Assembly (NCBI RefSeq): GCF_900205865.1
Contig: NZ_LT906662.1
Span: 186,001-250,000 of the forward strand
Length of the DNA stretch: 64,000 bases
Reading direction: 5' to 3'
From: Thermoanaerobacterium sp. RBIITD
GTDB lineage: Bacteria > Bacillota > Thermoanaerobacteria > Thermoanaerobacterales > Thermoanaerobacteraceae
In this document: in pieces, positions 37,534-46,743 of the stretch
Numbering within the stretch: the stretch's first letter is position 1
Layout of the letters: each line of letters opens with the position of its first letter
Program-made: the position numbers and the translations under genes
Notes under the pieces: generated by a model
The model's input: only the letters and a program-made list of their open reading frames with translations
Databases searched by the model: none
What the model was told of the DNA's origin: nothing

Positions 37534-38484
37534 TTAGCTTATACCATAAAATGATATAAAAACTGCTGCAAATGTTACTAACCAAAATACTGTTACTACC
37601 TTTGTCTCGGGCCACCCAGAAAGTTCAAAATGGTGATGCAACGGGCTCATCTTAAAAACCCTTTTCCCTGTGAGTTTAAATGAAATAACCTGAATAATCA
37701 CAGACAATGCTTCAGCTACATATATTATACCTACAAGCGGTAATATAACCGGTAGTTTAGTAAGTGTTGCTAATGCCGCTATAGCGCCTCCAATTGCAAG
37801 TGATCCCGTATCACCCATAAAAACTTCAGCAGGATACCTATTAAATTTTAAAAATCCCAAAAGTGCTCCAGTCAGTGCAGCACCGAAAATTGTCAATGAT
37901 GTATTGAACATAAATAATGCTATTAATGCAAAAAACGCAGTAACCATGAAAGAAACCCCTGTTGCAAGACCGTCAAGACCATCAGTTAGATTGACACTAT
38001 TGACAGTACCGACAACAACAAACATTATAAAAGGAATATAATAATATCCTATATTTATTTCTCTTTTAATAAATGGGATAATTACTTCTGTTCCAATAAA
38101 ATTTTTTGCAAAATATGCTAATATTATTGCGAGGATAAATTGACCCAATAGCTTTTGTCTTGCCGTAAGTCCCAATGACCTCTTATAATAGACTTTTAAA
38201 AAGTCATCCAAAAAGCCAATAAGTCCATACCCGATAGTAATGAAAAGGACTAATGCCATATATTTATCCCATTTTGAAAATATCATATCTGTTATAATCA
38301 GTGATAAAATAAATATAATACCGCCCATTGTCGGAGTCCCAGCTTTTTTTAGATGTGTTTTGGGGCCATCATTCCTAACATTTTGACCTAATTTTAGTTT
38401 TTTAAGCCATGGAATTATCAATGGTCCTAATAAAATACATACTAGAAATGATACTATTGTAGCAAATATCATCTTTTGCATCAT
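37534..38484 (-). CDS. mraY: Phospho-N-acetylmuramoyl-pentapeptide transferase MraY
   Basis: 316 residues, ten transmembrane helices. Makes lipid I from UDP-MurNAc-pentapeptide and undecaprenyl phosphate. KKAGTPTMGGIIFI, NSVNLTDGLDGLATG (catalytic Asp-rich loop), GDTGSLAIGGAIAA and SPLHHHFELSGWPETKV (magnesium/His motif) are all intact. ATG overlaps the murF stop (TAATG) with GGAGAG upstream. Confidence 0.97.
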   Translation of the reverse strand: MMQKMIFATIVSFLVCILLGPLIIPWLKKLKLGQNVRNDGPKTHLKKAGTPTMGGIIFILSLIITDMIFSKWDKYMALVLFITIGYGLIGFLDDFLKVYYKRSLGLTARQKLLGQFILAIILAYFAKNFIGTEVIIPFIKREINIGYYYIPFIMFVVVGTVNSVNLTDGLDGLATGVSFMVTAFFALIALFMFNTSLTIFGAALTGALLGFLKFNRYPAEVFMGDTGSLAIGGAIAALATLTKLPVILPLVGIIYVAEALSVIIQVISFKLTGKRVFKMSPLHHHFELSGWPETKVVTVFWLVTFAAVFISFYGIS

Positions 38485-39857
38485 TAAATAGCACTCTCCT
38501 GTAAAAATTTAACGATCTCTTCCATCTTCATACCCCTTGAACCTTTTATAAGATATACATCATTTTTCTTCATAATATTTTTTAATTTATCTATTGCTTC
38601 CTTGTTATCATTACATACAAATACATTAATAGATGACATTCCCTTTTTAAGTGCACCTTCAGCTATTTTTCTCGCAAGATCGCCAATGGTAATTAGAATG
38701 TCAATATTTGACTCTTTTACATATTCTCCTATTTCCTCATGGCCAATATTAGAATATTCGCCAAGCTCAAGCATGTTACCAAGTACAGCTATTTTTCTTC
38801 TATTATTAAAATATTTTAACACCGAAATAGCCGCTCTCATTGACCCGGGGTTTGCATTATATGCATCGTTAATGATCTTAATATTTTTAACATCAGTGAT
38901 ATTAAGCCTCATTGCTCCTGGTCTAAAATCTCTTAATGCCTCCTCTATATCTTCTTTATTGACACCAAATTTAATTCCTATACAAATAGCCGCTAATGAA
39001 TTATATACATTATGCCGACCCGGAATGCAAAGTTCAATGTCCATTTCATCATTATCAATTAAGGCTTTATATTTAACACCATTTTCCATGCTTACTATGC
39101 CATATGCCTTGTAATCTCCATTATTTATTCCATATGTGTAATATTCAACACCATTTTTATTTAATAGCTTTATTAGCATATCATCATCAGCGTTTAGAAC
39201 TATTGTATTTCCACATTTAAAGTCTTCGACAAGTTCAGATTTAGCTTTCAATATATTCTCCCTTGATCCTAATTTTTCTATATGTGCTACACCTATATTA
39301 GTATAGACAGCAATATCAGGCATCGCTATATTTTTTAGTTTCCTTATTTCGCCAAATCCGCTCATTCCCATCTCAACAACTGCTATACTATGCTCTTTTT
39401 TAAGTCTAAATATTGTCAATGGTAACCCTATTTCATTATTATAATTACCTTCCGTTTTTAGCACATTATACTTCTTTGATAAAACAGCGTATATCATATC
39501 CTTTGTAGTAGTCTTCCCACTGCTTCCTGTTATAGCTATAAACGGAATCTTAAACTTTTTTCTATAAAATGTTGCTAATTTATGTAAAGAATCTTTTGTA
39601 TCTCTTACGAGTATTATTGGTTTATCATATTTGCCTTTATTTTCAACTGACTCAGTTAAAGCAGCAGATCCCTTTTGAAGTGCTTTTTCTAAAAATTCCT
39701 CCCCATTAAATTTTTCACCCTTTAATGGTATGAAAAGTTCACCTTCTTTTATTGTCCTAGAATCAGTACTTATTCCATTTATTGTTGTGTTTAAATCTCC
39801 AGATAATAATTCACCATTTACGGCTTTAATTATTTCTTCTATTTTTAAATCTATCAA
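38484..39857 (-). CDS. murF: UDP-N-acetylmuramoyl-tripeptide--D-alanyl-D-alanine ligase MurF
   Basis: 457 residues. Mur ligase with STDSRTIKEGELFIPLKG at the N-terminus, ATP loop GSSGKTTTKDMI, EMGMSGFGEIRKL, INDAYNANPGSM and a closing GSRGMKMEEIV. Adds D-Ala-D-Ala. Start is TTG; the murE stop (TGA) overlaps it and GGAGATGG lies upstream, so it is coupled to murE. Confidence 0.95.
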   Translation of the reverse strand: MIDLKIEEIIKAVNGELLSGDLNTTINGISTDSRTIKEGELFIPLKGEKFNGEEFLEKALQKGSAALTESVENKGKYDKPIILVRDTKDSLHKLATFYRKKFKIPFIAITGSSGKTTTKDMIYAVLSKKYNVLKTEGNYNNEIGLPLTIFRLKKEHSIAVVEMGMSGFGEIRKLKNIAMPDIAVYTNIGVAHIEKLGSRENILKAKSELVEDFKCGNTIVLNADDDMLIKLLNKNGVEYYTYGINNGDYKAYGIVSMENGVKYKALIDNDEMDIELCIPGRHNVYNSLAAICIGIKFGVNKEDIEEALRDFRPGAMRLNITDVKNIKIINDAYNANPGSMRAAISVLKYFNNRRKIAVLGNMLELGEYSNIGHEEIGEYVKESNIDILITIGDLARKIAEGALKKGMSSINVFVCNDNKEAIDKLKNIMKKNDVYLIKGSRGMKMEEIVKFLQESAI

Positions 39858-41308
39858 TTCTTTCCATCTCCATTTAATATATCTCTTACTATTTCCCTTT
39901 CATCAAAATGAATTACCTTATCTTTCAATATTTGATATGTTTCGTGTCCCTTGCCGGCCAATATTACAACATCATTTTCCTTAGCAATAGAAAGTGCGTA
40001 TCTTATAGCCTCTTTTCTATTTTCTATAATTGTATATGGACAATTTGTCTTTTTAATTCCCTCTTCAATTTCATTTATTATTGTCATTGGATCTTCCGTT
40101 CGCGGATTATCTGATGTAATAATAGCATAATCCGCATACTCTCCTGCAATTTCACCCATGATAGGTCTTTTGCCCTTATCTCTATCACCACCGCAGCCAA
40201 ATAACAGTATTTTCTTACCTACTTCATACTCATCGAAAACTTTCATTAAATTTTCAATGCCATCTGGTGTATGCGCATAATCAATAACAACATAATATGG
40301 TTTATCTATGTCAAGAACTTCAAATCTTCCTTTTACTTGTATCTTGCTCAATGACATTTTAACCGATTGAAGAGGAATTCCAAGGATAAATGCTACGGAT
40401 ATAGCAGCTAATGAATTATATACACTGAATAAACCTGGTATCTTGAGCACTATATCTTCCCTTTTGTCCTCTATTTGCACTTTATATTTGGCACCTTTTA
40501 AGCTATTCTTTATATCTTTTGCAATAATGTAAGCATAGTCTTTGATACCATATGTAACAACTTTCGCGTTTGAGTTCTCAATCATTAATGATGAATAATC
40601 ATCATCAATATTTATTATACATGCTGTCTTTGCCATCCTAAAAAGCTTGGCTTTGGCATTCGCATAATTCTCCATCGTCTTATGAAAATCCAAATGGTCT
40701 TGTGTTAAATTTGTAAAGACAGCTATATCAAAGTCACACTCATCAACTCTGTCTAACGCTAAAGAGTGTGAAGAAACCTCCATAACTACGTATTTAACAC
40801 CTTCATCTACCATAAGCCTTAAGTACCTTTGTAAATCAAGTGATTCTGGTGTAGTATGTTCTGATTGAAAAACCTTATCGCCAATCATATTATGAATTGT
40901 TCCGATCAATCCCACTTTATTGTTTTGACTCTCCAGTATAGATTTTATCATATATGTAACAGATGTCTTTCCATTTGTGCCAGTTACCCCTATCAAAAAG
41001 AGTTGTTTAGATGGGTTTCCATAATAGTTAGCAGCTATTTTAGCTAAAGCTTTCCTACTATCATTGACTTTAACAACCGTTACATCATCACTGACAGTAA
41101 TATCTTGATCTAAGACTATTACATTAGCTCCAAGTTTTATAGCATCATTTATAAAATTTGTACCATCTACTTTAAATCCTTTAATTGCTACAAACATGGA
41201 GCCATCTTTACTGTTTCTCGAATCATAGCATATTCCTTTTATTTCAACATTTATATCACCTTTTACAATATTGTAGTCTATATCTTTCATCACATCTGCA
41301 AGTCTCAT
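39854..41308 (-). CDS. murE: UDP-N-acetylmuramoyl-tripeptide synthetase MurE (meso-DAP type)
   Basis: 484 residues. DSRNSKDGSMFVAIKGFKVDG, ATP loop GTNGKTSVTYMIKSIL, TNLTQDHLDFHKTMENYANAK. The motif DNPRTEDP identifies the enzyme that adds meso-diaminopimelate rather than lysine, so the peptidoglycan is probably of the DAP type. ATG with GGAGGCC. Follows the PASTA transpeptidase gene by about 87 bases. Confidence 0.95.
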   Translation of the reverse strand: MRLADVMKDIDYNIVKGDINVEIKGICYDSRNSKDGSMFVAIKGFKVDGTNFINDAIKLGANVIVLDQDITVSDDVTVVKVNDSRKALAKIAANYYGNPSKQLFLIGVTGTNGKTSVTYMIKSILESQNNKVGLIGTIHNMIGDKVFQSEHTTPESLDLQRYLRLMVDEGVKYVVMEVSSHSLALDRVDECDFDIAVFTNLTQDHLDFHKTMENYANAKAKLFRMAKTACIINIDDDYSSLMIENSNAKVVTYGIKDYAYIIAKDIKNSLKGAKYKVQIEDKREDIVLKIPGLFSVYNSLAAISVAFILGIPLQSVKMSLSKIQVKGRFEVLDIDKPYYVVIDYAHTPDGIENLMKVFDEYEVGKKILLFGCGGDRDKGKRPIMGEIAGEYADYAIITSDNPRTEDPMTIINEIEEGIKKTNCPYTIIENRKEAIRYALSIAKENDVVILAGKGHETYQILKDKVIHFDEREIVRDILNGDGKN

Positions 41309-41395
41309 AATAGGCCTCCTATTTCATTATATACATTAATAGTATAGCACAATAATGCAGTTTGCATATATAAAAAACTGCATATTGTGCTTGAA

Positions 41396-43471
41396 TTAAT
41401 TTTCCAGTGGCCTAAAATCAACTTCGACAGTTGTACCTTTACCAACTTGTTCACCCTTTTCTGGTTTCTGGCTTGCAGCAACACCAGTACCATTAATTTT
41501 AATCTTTAGTCCCAATGAATTTAGTAGTTCTGTCGCTTCAGTAATAGTCTTTCCTTTTAGGTCAGGTACTTTTACTTCTTGGATATTATTATATTCATTA
41601 AGATATAATACAACCGTAGTGTTTTCTTCCACCATTGCGCCCGGTTTTGGCATTTGGTCCACTACAGTATTTCCCATACCTTCTATCGCAAATTGCAGTT
41701 TCTCATTTAATAAGGTATTTTGTGCATCCATAAGATTCATATTTCTCACATTTGGTACTTTAACTTGTGATTTCATTTCTATTCCCTTAGGTTTAATATC
41801 TAAATATGTCAATGTATCATATAATATACTTTTTACAACAGGCCCAGCTAATGCACTTCCAAAATGTGTTTCTGCATTTGGTTCATCAATTACTACTAAT
41901 ACAATTACCTGAGGATCATCAGTTGGTACAAATCCTATATATGATGCTACATATTTACCCGGTGTATATTTTTCCGTTGTACCCGTCTTGCCACCTACAT
42001 CGTATCCTTCAATATATCCAGCTTTTCCTGTTCCTTCGGCAACAACGCTTCGTAGTATCTCTCTCATTGTTGCTGATGTCTTTTCAGATATAACCTGCCT
42101 TATAACCTTAGGTTTGAATTCTTTAACTGTATTTCCATTTGCGTCAACAATAGATTTTACTATACGCGGTTCCATCAACTTTCCGCCATTTGCAATTGCA
42201 GAAACAGCCCTTACCATTTGTAATGGTGTAACAGCTATACCCTGGCCAAATGCATTTGTAGCAAGTTCAACAGGTCCAACATTTTTTTCTTTCATTACAA
42301 GTCCTGATGCTTCACCTGGTAAAATTATACCCGTTCTTTCGCCAAACCCAAAAGCATGAATATATTTATATAATTTATCAACACCAAGTCTCTGCGAAAC
42401 AGTTGCAAAAACTACATTGCAAGAATTTTGTACGCCTTGTACAAAAGTTTCACTGCCGTGTGTTGCCCAACAATTAATCCTTTGTCCTGCAACCATAATA
42501 TATCCTGGATCATAAAAATGATCATTCGGACTTACAACACCTTCTTCTAATGCTGTTGAAGCAGTTACTGTCTTAAAAACAGATCCAGGCTCATACGAAT
42601 CAGATATAGCTTTATTCCTCCAATATTTAAACCATTGATCATTTGGACCTGCAAATGGATTATTCGGATCATAATCTGGCCTTGAAGCCATTGCCAATAT
42701 TTCACCTGTCTTAGGATTCATTACCAATGCTACTGCACCTTTAGTTGGCCTAGTATGAGCATAGCCTTCATCAAGTGCTTTTTCTGTAAAATGCTGTATA
42801 TTAGAATCAATCGTCAATACTACGTTATAACCATCAATAGGAGCAACATATTCTTCAGCCCCATCACTCATTTTCCTACCAATAGCATCAACTGGAGATG
42901 ATATCCTTCCGGGAATACCCCTTAAATAACTGTCAAATACTGACTCAACACCATCAAGTCCTTGATTATCTACACCCGTGAAACCAAGTATATGGGAGGC
43001 TAAATTTTTTTCAGGATAATATCTTTTTGTATCACCGGAAACTATTATGCTTGAAATATTTAATTTCCTAATCTCATTTGCCGTATCATCATCTACTCTT
43101 CTTGCTATCAAAACCTCTTGAACACTATTATTATTTAGCTTTTTTAATATGTCTTCTTTCTTTAATTTCAGTATTTCTGCAAGTTTTGTTACAACTTCAT
43201 CTCTTTGATTAGACTTCAATTCTTTTGGAATTATACTAATTTTATTTGAGCTGGCGCTTTCGGCAAGTGCTTTTCCATTTCTGTCTAATATTAAGCCTCT
43301 TTTGGGCGACACAGTAACATCAAGTGTCCATTGTGGAATAGCTAATTTTTGATATGCCTCACTTTTTACTATCTGAATCCAGAATAGTCTTATTATAAGT
43401 ACTAAAATTATGATTATGGTAAAAAACAATAAAAACAATATCCTTTTTTTAGTTGAAATGCTTGGTGATAT
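41396..43471 (-). CDS. PASTA-domain class B penicillin-binding protein (SpoVD/FtsI type)
   Basis: About 691 residues if begun at the AUA codon at 43469-43471. One N-terminal transmembrane helix, dimerisation domain, then a transpeptidase domain with the three catalytic motifs: EPGSVFK (Ser and Lys of SxxK), QNSCNVV (SxN) and GGKTGTTEK (KTG). Two PASTA domains follow (about 580-640 and 645-690). It is the septal or sporulation-specific transpeptidase partner of FtsW. No ATG, GTG or TTG lies between an in-frame stop upstream and a TTG at 43438 inside the membrane helix. AGGAGGG sits seven bases before AUA-Ser-Pro-Ser-Ile-Ser-Thr-Lys-Lys, the family-like N-terminus. See findings. Confidence 0.85.
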   Translation of the reverse strand: MSPSISTKKRILFLLFFTIIIILVLIIRLFWIQIVKSEAYQKLAIPQWTLDVTVSPKRGLILDRNGKALAESASSNKISIIPKELKSNQRDEVVTKLAEILKLKKEDILKKLNNNSVQEVLIARRVDDDTANEIRKLNISSIIVSGDTKRYYPEKNLASHILGFTGVDNQGLDGVESVFDSYLRGIPGRISSPVDAIGRKMSDGAEEYVAPIDGYNVVLTIDSNIQHFTEKALDEGYAHTRPTKGAVALVMNPKTGEILAMASRPDYDPNNPFAGPNDQWFKYWRNKAISDSYEPGSVFKTVTASTALEEGVVSPNDHFYDPGYIMVAGQRINCWATHGSETFVQGVQNSCNVVFATVSQRLGVDKLYKYIHAFGFGERTGIILPGEASGLVMKEKNVGPVELATNAFGQGIAVTPLQMVRAVSAIANGGKLMEPRIVKSIVDANGNTVKEFKPKVIRQVISEKTSATMREILRSVVAEGTGKAGYIEGYDVGGKTGTTEKYTPGKYVASYIGFVPTDDPQVIVLVVIDEPNAETHFGSALAGPVVKSILYDTLTYLDIKPKGIEMKSQVKVPNVRNMNLMDAQNTLLNEKLQFAIEGMGNTVVDQMPKPGAMVEENTTVVLYLNEYNNIQEVKVPDLKGKTITEATELLNSLGLKIKINGTGVAASQKPEKGEQVGKGTTVEVDFRPLEN

Positions 43472-43482
43472 ATAAATCCCTC

Positions 43483-43914
43483 CTATCTCACCAGCAGTCC
43501 TAATATCCTCGCAAAAAAGTTTTTATTTTTACCATTATCATTTGTTTTATTTACCATAGTTTTATTAGTTTTACCTACATTGATATAAACAATTTGTCCC
43601 TTTTCAGGTTCAACCATACCCAATTTATTTTTCGCTACATCTTCAATCTTCTGTAAATCTGATAGTGATGCAATTTTAACTTTTAACTGCTGGTTTTGAT
43701 TTTCAATTTCACTGACTTTTGACTCCATCTTGCTTAAAGCAACAGACTTTTGATATATTAATGCATATCTAAACAATAAGGTAATACTTAGAGAACCTAT
43801 AAAAAAAATTAGCATGAGATTTTTTAACTTTTTGTTTCTTTTTGGTTTTTTAGATTTTTCTTCTTCATAATATGGTTTATAATCATAACCATAATTGTTA
43901 TTCTCCAATACCAA
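43483..43914 (-). CDS. ftsL: FtsL-like division protein
   Basis: 143 residues. A charged cytoplasmic N-terminus (YGYDYKPYYEEEKSKKPK), one transmembrane helix (about 33-55), a leucine-zipper-like coiled coil (about 58-92), and a short extracytoplasmic end with the ..IEDVAKNKLGMVEPEKGQIVYI stretch typical of clostridial FtsL. Works with FtsQ and DivIC. TTG start with AGGAGGAAG. Its stop codon overlaps the ribosome site of the transpeptidase gene. Confidence 0.85.
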   Translation of the reverse strand: MVLENNNYGYDYKPYYEEEKSKKPKRNKKLKNLMLIFFIGSLSITLLFRYALIYQKSVALSKMESKVSEIENQNQQLKVKIASLSDLQKIEDVAKNKLGMVEPEKGQIVYINVGKTNKTMVNKTNDNGKNKNFFARILGLLVR

Positions 43915-43928
43915 TTTATTCTTCCTCC

Positions 43929-44870
43929 TTATACTTTAGAACTATGTAGTTTTTCAGCTATTCTTAACTTAGCACTTCTTGCTCTTGGATTTATCTCAAT
44001 TTCATTTTTTTCAGGTGTAATGGGTCTTTTTGTAATAATTTTTATTACCGGCTTCTTACCACATGTACATGGCATTTGTGGTGGACATGTACATGGATTT
44101 TCGAGTTTCCTGTATGTATTCTTGACAATCCTATCCTCTAAGGAATGAAATGTAATTATTGCAATTCTGCCCTCAGGTTTTAACACGTCTATCATGTCAG
44201 ATATTGCATTATCAAGTCCCTTTAACTCGTCATTCACTTCAATTCTTATAGCCTGAAATGTTCGTTTAGCAGGATGTGGTCCTTTCCTTCTTGCTGAAGC
44301 AGGTATTGCATTTTTAATTATGTCAACAAGTTGAAATGTTGTTTTTATAGGACTTTTTTCCCTTTCATCAACTATAAACTTTGCAATTCTTTTAGCCCAT
44401 TTTTCCTCACCATAATCATTTAATATTCTTGCTATATCATCTTCAGAATATTTATTAACAATATAATCTGCAGTAAGCTGACTTTCCTTATCCATTCTCA
44501 TATCAAGTGGGGCATCATGCATATAAGAAAAACCACGTTTTGCTTTGTCAAGCTGATATGACGAAACGCCGAGGTCAAGTAAGATACCATCGACATTGGC
44601 AATATTAAACTTCTTTAAAATATCTTTAATATTTTTGTAATTATCATGTACGTATACAACATTGTTAAATTCCTTAAGTTTTTCTGACGCCGCACTTATC
44701 GCATCCATATCCCTATCAATTGCAATTAACTTACCCTTCTCAATTAACTTTAATATTTCATATGAATGACCACCACCGCCCAACGTTCCATCAACATAAA
44801 TACCGTCAGGCTTTATTTTTAGATATTCAATTGTTTCTTTTAACAATACACTTTTATGTTTAAATTCCAT
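43929..44870 (-). CDS. rsmH: 16S rRNA m4C1402 methyltransferase RsmH (MraW)
   Basis: 313 residues. SAM-dependent methylase: [31 protein letters not shown] (SAM loop), [17 protein letters not shown], and a C-terminal [12 protein letters not shown]-rich [12 protein letters not shown] zinc-like stretch near 262-273 is usual in this family. Methylates C1402 of 16S rRNA. ATG with AAGGTG, nine bases after mraZ. Confidence 0.96.
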   Translation of the reverse strand: MEFKHKSVLLKETIEYLKIKPDGIYVDGTLGGGGHSYEILKLIEKGKLIAIDRDMDAISAASEKLKEFNNVVYVHDNYKNIKDILKKFNIANVDGILLDLGVSSYQLDKAKRGFSYMHDAPLDMRMDKESQLTADYIVNKYSEDDIARILNDYGEEKWAKRIAKFIVDEREKSPIKTTFQLVDIIKNAIPASARRKGPHPAKRTFQAIRIEVNDELKGLDNAISDMIDVLKPEGRIAIITFHSLEDRIVKNTYRKLENPCTCPPQMPCTCGKKPVIKIITKRPITPEKNEIEINPRARSAKLRIAEKLHSSKV

Positions 44871-44879
44871 AAGATCACC

Positions 44880-45311
44880 TTATATATTTAAATCATCAAG
44901 GTGTTCTGCAACATCTTCAAATGAAATGTCAACATTATTTGAATAATCGTTCCAAACTTCTTTACTCCAAATTTCGACTCTCGAAGAAACACCTATTATA
45001 ACAACCTCTTTATCGATTTTTGCGTACTCTCTTAAATTAGTCGGTATTAATACTCTTCCCTGTTTATCTATTTCACATTCAGTGGCACCAGCAAGAAAAA
45101 ACCTTGTAAATGCCCTTGCATCCTTTCTGTTAAGTGGTAGTGATTTAAGTTTCATCTCTATATTTGACCATTCCGCTAATGAGTATACAAAAAGACAGTT
45201 ATCAAGTCCTCTTGTCAACACGAATTTATCACCAAGTTCCTCTCTAAACTTGGCAGGTATGATTACTCTGCCCTTTGCGTCTATTGTATGGTCGTATTGT
45301 CCCATTAACAT
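44880..45311 (-). CDS. mraZ: Transcriptional regulator MraZ
   Basis: 143 residues, with two SpoVT/AbrB-like half-domains each having the DxxGR motif ([16 protein letters not shown] near 11-26; [16 protein letters not shown] near 82-97). It represses the dcw operon by binding repeats upstream of its own gene. Such repeats are present here (45343-45368). ATG; a second ATG (MGQYDH) two codons later is also possible. First gene of the dcw cluster. Confidence 0.95.
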   Translation of the reverse strand: MLMGQYDHTIDAKGRVIIPAKFREELGDKFVLTRGLDNCLFVYSLAEWSNIEMKLKSLPLNRKDARAFTRFFLAGATECEIDKQGRVLIPTNLREYAKIDKEVVIIGVSSRVEIWSKEVWNDYSNNVDISFEDVAEHLDDLNI

Positions 45312-45338
45312 ATTAATACACCCATTTCCATTTCACAT

Positions 45339-45370
45339 TAAACCACTTTGCACCACTTTAAACCACTTAT
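45339..45370 (-). promoter_or_regulatory. MraZ box: three 10-bp direct repeats
   Basis: Plus-strand CCACTT at 45343, 45353 and 45363 with exact 10-bp spacing; on the minus strand AAAGTGG repeated. Matches the repeated AAAGTG/TGGG-type operators known for MraZ. Located between the -10 element and mraZ, so binding would block transcription start. Confidence 0.8.
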
Positions 45371-45377
45371 TATGTTT

Positions 45378-45406
45378 ATTCTATATAAAACTTAAAAATC
45401 CTTCAA
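45378..45406 (-). promoter_or_regulatory. Sigma-A promoter of the dcw operon
   Basis: Minus strand TTGAAG (45401-45406), 17 bases, TAGAAT (45378-45383), immediately upstream of the MraZ box. Confidence 0.65.
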
Positions 45407-45434
45407 AAATAATAAAATTTTTTCAAAAAAAAAT

Positions 45435-45451
45435 AACGAGTTAAACTCGTT
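45435..45451 (-). terminator. Terminator of the yfmF-yfmH unit
   Basis: Minus strand AACGAG, TTTAA loop, CTCGTT, then a run of nine T after one A. It lies 25-40 bases after the yfmH stop and directly upstream of the mraZ promoter. Confidence 0.8.
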
Positions 45452-45474
45452 TTACAAAATATGTAATACTTAAC

Positions 45475-46743
45475 TTAAGGTTTTATAACAGATAATACAC
45501 AATTTTCTTCATTAAAGTGATTTTTAAATCTGTCTAAGACATCCTTATATGTTACCACATCAATAACTGAAGGATAATCAAGTATATTTATGTCCCTCAT
45601 ATAGTATGAAATAAAGCTATGTGATATACTTTCAACAGAATTAAATGCCCTCAAAAATCTTCCCGTTATTTTTTTCTTAATCCTATCAAAATCATCTTCG
45701 GTTATCTCATCCACTTTTTTTAATTCATCTATAATCTTTTCTTTCACTGATAATGGATCCTTTGATTGACCACCAATTATTGAATATCCATGATCAACTT
45801 CACCAACATATTCTGTTTCAAATGTAGTATCGATAAGACCTTCGTTATAGAGTTTTTCATAAAGATCCGAGCTTTTGCCCGCCAAAAGTTCCAGACATAT
45901 CTGAGTAACAATGTCTTTTTTAAGAAGTTTCAAACCACCATAACCAATGTCCTTGTCTTTAAACCCAATATTAAACAAAGGCATTGAAACAGCCATTTTT
46001 TGCTCAACATATCTATTACATAAAGACTTAGGCTCGTCTGGATAAATTCTTTTGATTTCGCCTTGTTTTGTCTTTTCTTTTATGTTTGAGTTGACAATGT
46101 CAATAACTTCTTTATAATCTATATCACCAGTTACAAACAAAACCATATTTGATGGGTGATAGAAAGTTTTATAACACTTGTATAAAATATCCTTATCTAT
46201 TTTTGAAATTGACTCAACAGTACCAGCTATATCAACTTTTACAGGGTGAACATTGTACAATCCACCAAGCATGTTAAAATATGACCTCCATGCAGGGTCG
46301 TCCTCATACATTTTAATTTCCTGTGCAATTATGCCCTTCTCTTTTTCTACATTCTCATCTGTAAAGTATGGATGCTGAACAAAATTTAAAAGAAGTTTTA
46401 AGTTCTCATAGAATTTGTCAGTGCTTGCAAAAAGGTAAGCGGTAGTTGTAAAATTTGTATATGCATTTGCAGAAGCACCTTCCTTAGAAAACTCCTCAAA
46501 TATACTACCTTTTTCCTCTTCAAACATTTTATGCTCTAAAAAATGTGCTATGCCATCAGGAACATGTGTTACATCTGCTTCACCTGGTACAATAAATTTG
46601 CTATCATTGGATCCATAATGTGTTGCAAACATGGCATACTGTTTAACAAATCCTGTTTTTGGCATTATATATACCTTCAAGCCGCTTTCATGCTCATAAT
46701 AGTACATCATTTCGCCTATTATTTTGCTGTATAGCTCTTTCAT
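45475..46743 (-). CDS. M16 metallopeptidase YfmH-like (active partner)
   Basis: 422 residues. Zinc site HFLEH at about 67-71, with a downstream Glu in KGIIAQEIKMYEDDPAW near 147. The second half is the non-catalytic M16 domain. Such proteins occur as pairs with an inactive partner directly upstream and have been named for a link to EF-P 5-aminopentanol modification; the substrate is not known. ATG with GGAGGG, overlapping the yfmF stop (ATGA). Confidence 0.85.
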   Translation of the reverse strand: MKELYSKIIGEMMYYYEHESGLKVYIMPKTGFVKQYAMFATHYGSNDSKFIVPGEADVTHVPDGIAHFLEHKMFEEEKGSIFEEFSKEGASANAYTNFTTTAYLFASTDKFYENLKLLLNFVQHPYFTDENVEKEKGIIAQEIKMYEDDPAWRSYFNMLGGLYNVHPVKVDIAGTVESISKIDKDILYKCYKTFYHPSNMVLFVTGDIDYKEVIDIVNSNIKEKTKQGEIKRIYPDEPKSLCNRYVEQKMAVSMPLFNIGFKDKDIGYGGLKLLKKDIVTQICLELLAGKSSDLYEKLYNEGLIDTTFETEYVGEVDHGYSIIGGQSKDPLSVKEKIIDELKKVDEITEDDFDRIKKKITGRFLRAFNSVESISHSFISYYMRDINILDYPSVIDVVTYKDVLDRFKNHFNEENCVLSVIKP

